A DNA stretch of 21,169 nucleotides from Bacillota bacterium (lineage in GTDB: Bacteria; Bacillota; Clostridia; Peptostreptococcales; Anaerovoracaceae), in the NCBI GenBank assembly GCA_017538845.1, contig JAFYIC010000173.1:1-21169 (forward strand), in the 5' to 3' direction. Below the pieces are notes generated by a model. It ran no database searches. It was not told the DNA's origin and worked only from the letters and a program-made list of their open reading frames with translations. Positions 15,660-21,169 of this stretch are shown piece by piece (positions within the stretch are counted from its first letter, which is position 1; the number at the start of each line of letters is the position of its first letter). The position numbers were made by a program, and so were the translations under genes.

Positions 15660-17696
15660 TTATGGCAGGTAATTCAGCGGGTTCTGCTTGACCCCGTTGT
15701 ACCTTATCTCAAAGTGGCAGTGAGGACCTGTGGAGTTTCCTGTAGATCCTACGAGCGCGATCACATCTCCTTTGGAGACTTTATCGCCTACTTCGCATTT
15801 GAGCTTGCAGCTGTGAGCGTACAGCGTCTGATAGCCGTTCGAATGCTCTATGATCACATATTTTCCGTATGAAGACGCGTACTGGTTGTTCTGCGCAACG
15901 ATTACTGTGCCTCCACGCGATGCGTGTATATATGTTCCCTTAGGACGCGCTATATCAATGGCCGGATGATAATCACCGAATTCCGGTCTGTATCCGAAAT
16001 AACTGGTTATGCATGACCTGTCACCGCAGGGCCATATGAACTTGGCCGCTGTGACTGTGAACTTGCAGTTTATCAGGTTCTTTGCATGCCCGTGGGAATC
16101 CATGGCTCTTACCCTGTAACGGTAAGTGCCTTTCTTAAGCTGGTCGAACTTGATGAGAGCGTCGACAGAATGTATGTTGAAAGTCGTCTTTCCCGGTTTT
16201 CTTACCGCATACATGCCTTTTATCCATTTGCCCTTTTCCGTGCAGATGCCTACGGCCACTTTGGTCAGATCGTATTCCGAATGTATCTTTCCTTTCAGTG
16301 TGAAGGTCTGGGATACCTTCAGAGCCTTCGGCTTCGTCGCTTTGGAAATAGTTATCTTCGACGGGCCCTGGAAAATACCGGCGGTACATACCTTTGAAAA
16401 ATCGCTGTAGTAGTACTTGCCGTTTATTTTTCTGAAAGCCCTGATCTTATACGAATACTTTTCCTTAGAGTCAAGACCTTTATCCACATATGACGATACC
16501 GTTGCGTCCCGTATAACTGCTATTCTGTGGAACTTCTTACCGGAAGATCTGAAGAGCAGATATCCGTGAGCGAACTGCTCTTCGTTCCATACGATTTTGG
16601 CCTTCTTATATGAGATCCTGGTCGCAGACCGGATCCCGGCGTATCCCGCGCCTGTATAAATCTGTATCGGATTAGATATCTCCCCGTACTTCTTTTTGCC
16701 TGCATATGCCCGCACTTTATAGTAGTAGTACTGGTTCTCTGGCAGTTTGCCGTTTGTAATATAATTGCGTGTTGTGACAAAGAGCAGCTTATACCCTTTG
16801 TTTGCTTTTTCCGATCTGTAAACTGCGTATTTCGTAGCTTTCTGCAGCTTTTTCCAGCCAATGCATACCCTCTTTCTGGTAAGCATCTTTCTCTTGGTTA
16901 TAACTACCTTAGGACCGGTCTGTTCTGATGAAGATATCTTTTTCAGATACTTTCTCATTACCCATCCGGTCTTGCCGTCGTACTTTGTGCGGCCCCATTT
17001 CCCGCTGATCTTATTCAGCGTGATCACTTTTTTGTATGGGATGACCGTGAGTTTCTTATAGGATGTTCCCGGACCTTTTCTCAGACAAAGTCCTACATCG
17101 GCAATTACCCTGTATTTTGTCACGGTCTGCGCAGGTGGCTTCTGCTGCTGACTCTGCTGGCTTTCAGAAGTGTCCGGAGCTGATGTCAGCTTTACGTATC
17201 CCATAGCTACCCAGCCTTTTTTGCCATCATAAGATGTGTAACCCCAGTCTCCTTTGAACTTTTTGACTGTGATCACTGTTTTGTAAGGGATGAGCTTCAG
17301 CTTCTTAGTTGATGTGGATGTGCCTTTTCTGAGACAAAGTCCTACATCGGCTGTCACCTTGTACCTGCCCGCCAGATATCTGCCCAGGAATTTAGTGTAC
17401 TTGAGCAGTACCCAGCCCTTCTTTCCGCTGTAGGATGTGTAGCCCCATCCTCTCTTGATCTTCGTCACCTTGAGCCGCGTGCCCTGCTTGATAAGGGCAA
17501 GCGCCTTGTATGACGTTCCGGCTTTTGCACGAAGATTGAGGCCTTCGGATGGAGTAACTTTATAATAACCCTTTGAATAATTGCTGGCTGCCTCAACCGC
17601 ACTGCCATTGCCAACATCAAAATATGCCATTGGATACCCAATGGCTGTCGTCGCAATTAAGCATAGTGCAATAACCAAACCCAATAATTTTTTCAT
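15660..17696 (-). CDS. Secreted SH3b/FN3-like/M23 peptidoglycan endopeptidase
   Basis: This 678-residue exported protein probably cuts peptidoglycan cross-links. A signal peptide (MKKLLGLVIALCLIATTAIG) is followed by three bacterial SH3 repeats (about 41-102, 110-170, 193-252), each with a GLNLR or GLCLRKG motif and a GWV motif; a Gln/Pro/Ser linker separates the second and third. Two fibronectin-like repeats (about 261-348, 349-441; YAVYRSEKANKGYK, YLLFRSSGKKFHR) and an Ig-like stretch (442-550) come next. The C-terminal LytM/M23 domain (551-678) has all zinc and catalytic residues: His577 and Asp581 in YHPAIDIA, His628 in LYAHS, His659 and His661 in GPHCHFEIR. The chain is strongly basic, suiting wall binding. 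The start follows GGAAGTAGGT. It is a stand-alone gene; no clear terminator was found downstream. Confidence 0.92.
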   Translation of the reverse strand: MKKLLGLVIALCLIATTAIGYPMAYFDVGNGSAVEAASNYSKGYYKVTPSEGLNLRAKAGTSYKALALIKQGTRLKVTKIKRGWGYTSYSGKKGWVLLKYTKFLGRYLAGRYKVTADVGLCLRKGTSTSTKKLKLIPYKTVITVKKFKGDWGYTSYDGKKGWVAMGYVKLTSAPDTSESQQSQQQKPPAQTVTKYRVIADVGLCLRKGPGTSYKKLTVIPYKKVITLNKISGKWGRTKYDGKTGWVMRKYLKKISSSEQTGPKVVITKRKMLTRKRVCIGWKKLQKATKYAVYRSEKANKGYKLLFVTTRNYITNGKLPENQYYYYKVRAYAGKKKYGEISNPIQIYTGAGYAGIRSATRISYKKAKIVWNEEQFAHGYLLFRSSGKKFHRIAVIRDATVSSYVDKGLDSKEKYSYKIRAFRKINGKYYYSDFSKVCTAGIFQGPSKITISKATKPKALKVSQTFTLKGKIHSEYDLTKVAVGICTEKGKWIKGMYAVRKPGKTTFNIHSVDALIKFDQLKKGTYRYRVRAMDSHGHAKNLINCKFTVTAAKFIWPCGDRSCITSYFGYRPEFGDYHPAIDIARPKGTYIHASRGGTVIVAQNNQYASSYGKYVIIEHSNGYQTLYAHSCKLKCEVGDKVSKGDVIALVGSTGNSTGPHCHFEIRYNGVKQNPLNYLP

Positions 17697-17754
17697 TGTA
17701 CCTACTTCCTTTTCAGCGAAAATGGCTTGTTTTCAAGCTTTCCGCCAGGTTCGT

Positions 17755-17784
17755 ATAATACACCGAAAAAATTTTCATTACCAA
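17755..17784 (-). promoter_or_regulatory. Probable promoter of the M23 peptidase gene
   Basis: On the minus strand TTGGTA (17784-17779), 18-bp spacer, TATTAT (17760-17755), giving a leader of about 50 bases. The leader contains a small GCTTG/CAAGC hairpin. Confidence 0.55.
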
Positions 17785-17803
17785 ATATTGCGCTTAATTT
17801 GGT
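17780..17803. promoter_or_regulatory. Inverted repeat overlapping the M23 gene -35 box
   Basis: ACCAAAT (17780-17786) and ATTTGGT (17797-17803) are perfect inverted copies ten bases apart; one arm covers the -35 box. This is a candidate operator for an unknown regulator. Confidence 0.45.
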
Positions 17804-17898
17804 ATATTCTACCATACGAATTGGAAAAAATCAACATTTCCGGGCCTTCAGCACCGCTCTTGAGCAGGTCGCGGCCGCAGATCCTGCCCGGAAAAACG

Positions 17899-17950
17899 AA
17901 AAAAGCACCATATCTTGCGGTTTTTTGCGCACCTGCAATTGATATGGCAC
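17899..17950 (-). terminator. Terminator of the four-repeat membrane protein gene
   Basis: On the minus strand GTGCCATATC (17950-17941) pairs with GATATGGTGC (17914-17905) including two G-U pairs; inner bases TTGC/GCAA extend the structure. Six T residues follow. It starts about 30 bases after the stop. Confidence 0.8.
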
Positions 17951-17980
17951 TATTTATCGTGTTTTCGCCTGGCGCTCAGG

Positions 17981-20575
17981 CTACTTATTCAGTATGATCT
18001 CTTTGACACAGGGTACCCATTTGGTCGTCTGATTCTCAACGATGAGCCTCAGCGGTCCGTACTGGTTGCCCTTCTTATATCCTTCGCTTGTCTTGCCCGG
18101 AACCATCGGAACCCCGTTACGGCTGTATGCCAGGATAGCGGGCCGTTCCTCATTCATCTGGTAACGGCTGGCGATATCTTCATATGCGTTGTTCACCGGA
18201 AGGTCGACCGGCTCGCCGCCTTTACTTACTACATGTATAGATCCCGGTCGTTTTATTCCTTCCTTCAGACTGTCTTCTAGTATGTATTCAAGAAGGACAC
18301 CCTGGTAATTGGCTTTTCCTTCATCCGCCGCATAGGAATCCTTGTTGGTATACTGCCCGCCGATCCGCTCAAGATCTTTGAGGGTATAGACCCGTGAGCC
18401 GCCTTTTACCGCGGTTCCCGATACCTTCAGTTTGTAATCCAGATATTCGTCATAGGGCTTTGTGAAATGATCCCACTGGCCTTCCTTGGCCGTCACTTTG
18501 ATCACCTTGATGTCGTTAAGGTATTCGCTTCCGTTCTTGAATACGAAATCCCCTCTCTTGTCCGGCATGGGCTTGCCCAGAGCTGTCTCAACGCCAATCA
18601 TTATCTCGTATGATCTTTCCTCGGCTTCGCTGATCGGCATGGTCACCGTCTCGTCCTTGAAATTAGTGATCTCTATGGTATCGGCATCCACGCCCAGTCC
18701 CATATCTTTCAGAAGATCGTAAAGACTGACGCCGCTGTATCTGCCGTTTATTACCGCGTGCTTCTTCATCTGCCGTATGTCGTAGACGCTGTAACAGTTG
18801 GTTTTCTGCATGCCGTCTCCGTTTATAGCCAGCCGTTTGTCATTGGTCGGATGCTCCGCTGATTTGCGTTTCTTTTCTTTGAACACCTGTATCTGCGTTA
18901 CCCTTTTTGTGGTATATTCCGCCTTGTGCCTGTTGTTGGCCGGAAGCAGCGCGTATATGTGTCCGTAAGTCCCCGGCTTTCCGTCTCTGCTGTATCCCAG
19001 AGCAGGTCTGACGCAGGTGATGATGAGCCCGCCCTTTTCGGTCACGTAATTGGAAGTATCCTTTTTAGGGCTCTTGAAATATTTAAGATCCAGAGTCTCC
19101 TGGGTATTGTCGTCATATGTGAATCTTATCTTGCCGGTCCTGTTGAAGCCCTTTACTTTAGCCTTAAGGAAAGACCAGAGGTCGGCGCCTTCATAGAAGT
19201 GTCCCGAACCATAGTAATTGCTCACGGCCGAGCCGTCTTCAGATTCCGCGAACTTCATTATATCCTTGCAGGAATATTTCTTTGACTTCACTCTGTCGCC
19301 GTCGTCATATACCTTGAATTCCAGAGAATCTTTTTTTATCTCTTTATTATCCTTAAAGGCGTTGTTCGTATCCTCGCCTACTATTACCTTCGTCACGCTC
19401 TTCAGACATTTGCCTTCGTTGCTGTCTTTCACGTCCTTCTGCCCGATGATCAGACGCATAGGACCGCCTACGTTGTCCGCGCTCTTGACGTAGCCCTCCT
19501 CCTGTGAGAATTCCCTGTTGACGTTGTTGTTTCCGATAGGTCCTATCAGGGGAACATCATCGCAGGAATAAGCCAGGATCACAGGGAGCTTCCTGTGGGT
19601 CGCCGTTTTGTCCTCGGTATCATCGTAGCAGGCATATTTTCCGTTTTCAGCAGTGCCGAGAGTTATCTTTATCTGTTTTCCGTCCTTTGAGATCAGCGTC
19701 ACTTTCGTATCATCCGGCAATCCGTCTTTGAGCCCCGCGTATTCCAGGAGTTCATAGAACCTGATACCTGTGAACTTCCTTACGAACATCTCCGAGCCGG
19801 ATGTGAGCATGCTGTAATTGGCCTCATAACCCAGATCCTCATCACTTGATGCCTGGATCTCCATCTCTCTGACAGACAGGATCTTTTCTTCTTCCATGCC
19901 CGAGCCTGTGAAGGTTATGGTGTCATATACATAGTCGCCCTTACCGTATATATCGTCCCTCTGCGTGTGGGAGGTCTTCTCAGTTATGACTTCCCCGCAT
20001 GAAGTGAACGCGAATCCGGCGATTACCGCCGCGATCAGGATGGCGGTCGCCAGCAGTATCTGTGGTCTTGTAAGGATCACTCTGCTCCTCTTTGGCCTGT
20101 CCTTCTTATCCCTTGAAAAGATACCCTTTATCTTTGAAGCCGCGGCTGCCGCAGTGCCTTCTGTCTCTCTGGCGCTTTCGATTTTTTCCTGCAGGACCTC
20201 CGCAGGCGTCGTGGGGATGCTTTCTTCAGCTTCCTCTTCGGCATCCGGGTCTTCCTCGGCTGCATCGGTCTTCTCCGCATCATCTGCGCCGTCAGTCTCT
20301 GCCTCCTGCGCTTCTTCGGAGTTCTCTTCAACCGTTTCCGCCTCCGCCTCTTCAGCTTCAGTCTCTTCTGCGCCCTCACCAAAAACAGCTTCCAGCACTT
20401 CCGCTTTGCTGGCAGCATCACCTGTGCCGAAGGCAGCATTGTATTCGTCGGCGTTCTCCACAGCATCATCGGCGCCTTCCGCGATGCTTTCGAGATCCAC
20501 CTTTTCCGCAACGGTTTCTTTTATGATATCTGATCGTTTAGTTATTTTCTTTTTTATCGATTGAAATATTCCCAT
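17981..20575 (-). CDS. Membrane-anchored protein with acidic cytoplasmic tail and four SUOX-like repeats
   Basis: The function is not recognised. The 864-residue protein begins MGIFQSIKKKITKRSDIIKE and continues with a very Glu/Ala/Asp-rich low-complexity region (about 28-120), a basic patch (KKDRPKRSRVILTR, 157-170) and one membrane helix (about 171-191), predicting a short cytoplasmic tail and a large outside part. The outside part seems built of four divergent units (about 215-400, 417-567, 578-697, 712-862). Recurrent elements are F-G-x-x-aromatic-x-x-LL (FTGIRFYELLEYAGL, YSGVSLYDLLKDMGL, YQGVLLEYILEDSL), LAYS-x-x-x-VP (VILAYSCDDVPL, AILAYSRNGVPM, ALGYSRDGKP) and GP-[ML]-RLI. These resemble the sulfite-oxidase molybdopterin-binding fold, but I see no conserved cofactor cysteine. 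The start at 20575 follows AAAAGGGAAAT; the frame is open to 20767 but crosses its own promoter and a terminator. Confidence 0.8.
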   Translation of the reverse strand: MGIFQSIKKKITKRSDIIKETVAEKVDLESIAEGADDAVENADEYNAAFGTGDAASKAEVLEAVFGEGAEETEAEEAEAETVEENSEEAQEAETDGADDAEKTDAAEEDPDAEEEAEESIPTTPAEVLQEKIESARETEGTAAAAASKIKGIFSRDKKDRPKRSRVILTRPQILLATAILIAAVIAGFAFTSCGEVITEKTSHTQRDDIYGKGDYVYDTITFTGSGMEEEKILSVREMEIQASSDEDLGYEANYSMLTSGSEMFVRKFTGIRFYELLEYAGLKDGLPDDTKVTLISKDGKQIKITLGTAENGKYACYDDTEDKTATHRKLPVILAYSCDDVPLIGPIGNNNVNREFSQEEGYVKSADNVGGPMRLIIGQKDVKDSNEGKCLKSVTKVIVGEDTNNAFKDNKEIKKDSLEFKVYDDGDRVKSKKYSCKDIMKFAESEDGSAVSNYYGSGHFYEGADLWSFLKAKVKGFNRTGKIRFTYDDNTQETLDLKYFKSPKKDTSNYVTEKGGLIITCVRPALGYSRDGKPGTYGHIYALLPANNRHKAEYTTKRVTQIQVFKEKKRKSAEHPTNDKRLAINGDGMQKTNCYSVYDIRQMKKHAVINGRYSGVSLYDLLKDMGLGVDADTIEITNFKDETVTMPISEAEERSYEIMIGVETALGKPMPDKRGDFVFKNGSEYLNDIKVIKVTAKEGQWDHFTKPYDEYLDYKLKVSGTAVKGGSRVYTLKDLERIGGQYTNKDSYAADEGKANYQGVLLEYILEDSLKEGIKRPGSIHVVSKGGEPVDLPVNNAYEDIASRYQMNEERPAILAYSRNGVPMVPGKTSEGYKKGNQYGPLRLIVENQTTKWVPCVKEIILNK

Positions 20576-20617
20576 ATTTCCCTTTTCCTTCTCCCGAAGT
20601 CCTTTTCGCAGGGTAAT

Positions 20618-20647
20618 ATTATAACACTGTGGTTCACATAATAGCAA
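20618..20647 (-). promoter_or_regulatory. Promoter of the four-repeat membrane protein gene
   Basis: On the minus strand TTGCTA (20647-20642), 18-bp spacer, TATAAT (20623-20618). TCACAT (20634-20639) and ATGTGA (20652-20657) flank the -35 box as an inverted repeat 12 bases apart, a possible regulator site. Confidence 0.65.
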
Positions 20648-20729
20648 ATTGATGTGATGAGCGTGTGAACAGTCCAAAAAAACATGATAAAAAGGTGCCC
20701 GTACAAAGAAACGGAATATCACCCAACTG

Positions 20730-20753
20730 AAAAAGGAGAGGGTTTCCTCTCCT
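20730..20753 (-). terminator. Intrinsic terminator upstream of the four-repeat gene
   Basis: On the minus strand AGGAGAGG/CCTCTCCT is a perfect 8-bp stem with a 4-base loop, followed by five T residues counting the stem's last base. It blocks read-through from the Crp/Fnr gene, about 125 bases after that gene's stop. Confidence 0.85.
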
Positions 20754-20840
20754 GTTCCAGATATCAAGACAAATTATTATCAGAAAAACAACATCTGTGA
20801 AATTCCTGTTTACAGCATGAGTATATCATGGTCTGCAAAC

Positions 20841-20866
20841 AAAAATGTTAGCATGCCAACATTTTT
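20841..20866. promoter_or_regulatory. 26-bp near-perfect palindrome: terminator or operator
   Basis: The two halves of 20841-20866 are reverse complements except for one pair that would form G-U; each arm has AAAAATGTT outside and GCATGC is the centre. It lies 12 bases after the Crp/Fnr stop and ends in T5 on both strands, so it may be that gene's terminator. Its TGTTA/CAACA arms also resemble a dyad bound by a Crp/Fnr protein. Confidence 0.6.
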
Positions 20867-20878
20867 GATATTTTTTTA

Positions 20879-21169
20879 TTATTTTTTCAAAAGTGTGAAA
20901 GTCCCTTTGCGGTAATCTATCAGCCCGTCCTGTTTCATCTTGCTCAGTTCGTTGGAAAGAGCGCTTCTGTTGACGCACAGATACTGGGCAAAACGCTCCC
21001 TGTCCATGTTTATGCCGAAAGTCTTCTGACCGGTCTTCGTGTACATCCTCTCAAAATAGGTCATGATCCGCTCACGCAGTCCTCTGATCGCCAGCATTTC
21101 CGCCTTGTACAGCCTTTTTATACTGTCTCCCGCAAGGACCTTGATCAGATTCTCGGTGAATCTGTCTGA
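20879..21169 (-). CDS. Crp/Fnr-family transcriptional regulator, C-terminal part (runs off the right edge)
   Basis: Only the last 96 residues are in the window; the frame is open to the edge, so the ATG at 21097 is internal. The visible part has the end of the dimerisation helix region (FTENLIKVLAGDSIKRLYKA, then MLAIRGLRERIMTYFERM) and the winged helix-turn-helix RERFAQYLCVNRSALSNELS KMKQDGLIDY. This layout, with LRERIMTYF before the DNA-binding domain, is typical of Crp/Fnr regulators. The sensor domain is outside the window, so the signal (oxygen, nitric oxide, nucleotide or haem) cannot be told. It is upstream of and in the same direction as the four-repeat protein gene but separated by a terminator. 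Confidence 0.88.
   Translation of the reverse strand, partial: SDRFTENLIKVLAGDSIKRLYKAEMLAIRGLRERIMTYFERMYTKTGQKTFGINMDRERFAQYLCVNRSALSNELSKMKQDGLIDYRKGTFTLLKK

Larger units (their letters stand above)
20576..20878. other. Intergenic region between the four-repeat protein and the Crp/Fnr gene
   Basis: These 303 bases hold the promoter of the downstream gene (20618-20647), a strong terminator (20730-20753) and a long palindrome (20841-20866). No supported gene is present. The 87 bases between palindrome and terminator could carry a short transcript, but only a weak promoter-like TTTCAC/TAATAA pair is visible. Confidence 0.65.

Noticed and set aside
19965..20564. Long Ser/Ala-rich plus-strand open frame
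   Set aside because: It is the antisense shadow of the Glu/Ala/Asp-rich coding region of the four-repeat protein; no start signals.
20764..20829. 21-codon Cys-containing minus-strand frame between palindrome and terminator
   Set aside because: No Shine-Dalgarno before the ATG and no family resemblance; too short to support.

Overview
The window reads as chromosomal DNA from an anaerobic Gram-positive Clostridia-type bacterium (Bacillota). The evidence is a 2[4Fe-4S] clostridial ferredoxin, the NADH sensor Rex, a CIRCE-controlled groESL operon, strong Shine-Dalgarno sequences before most genes, consensus sigma-A promoters with 17-18 bp spacers, and many hairpin-plus-T terminators. I cannot place it to genus from sequence alone. 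Most of the window is ordinary housekeeping DNA: no CRISPR, prophage, transposase, rRNA or tRNA was seen.

Layout. The left edge holds the start of an NhaC-type Na+/H+ antiporter (minus strand), divergent from a seven-helix membrane protein with a LuxR-type DNA-binding tail (579-1472, plus). A bidirectional terminator separates that gene from the guaB-guaA operon (minus), which makes GMP from IMP. An unusual inverted-repeat element lies between guaB and the groEL terminator. The groES-groEL operon follows, with promoter and CIRCE operator. Next come an 8-oxoguanine DNA glycosylase and a P-loop/Asp23 fusion protein (both minus), then a divergent 56-residue ferredoxin (plus) with its own promoter and a terminator shared with rex. 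acpP is a single-gene unit with its own promoter.

From 14855 down to 10270 lies the operon tsaE - tsaB/rimI fusion - tsaD - ABC-F ATPase. It supplies the t6A37 tRNA modification, a probable ribosomal protein acetyltransferase and a ribosome-associated ATPase. Similar clustering of tsaE/tsaB/rimI/tsaD/ABC-F/rex with groESL and guaA nearby is known from Bacillus subtilis, so gene order here is largely ancestral. Ferritin, a secreted SH3b/FN3/M23 cell-wall hydrolase, an 864-residue membrane-anchored protein of four divergent repeats, and the C-terminal end of a Crp/Fnr regulator complete the window.

The most unusual items are: an IMP dehydrogenase of the divergent type known from the protozoan Tritrichomonas foetus, with the catalytic Cys319 and Arg418-Tyr419 at identical residue numbers; the roughly 140-bp nested repeat between guaB and groEL; the 864-residue four-repeat surface protein with a long acidic cytoplasmic tail; the P-loop/Asp23 fusion; and a probable leaderless GTG start for tsaE. 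Several gene starts were moved downstream of the longest open frame because of ribosome-binding sites, promoters or terminators that fall within the longer version.
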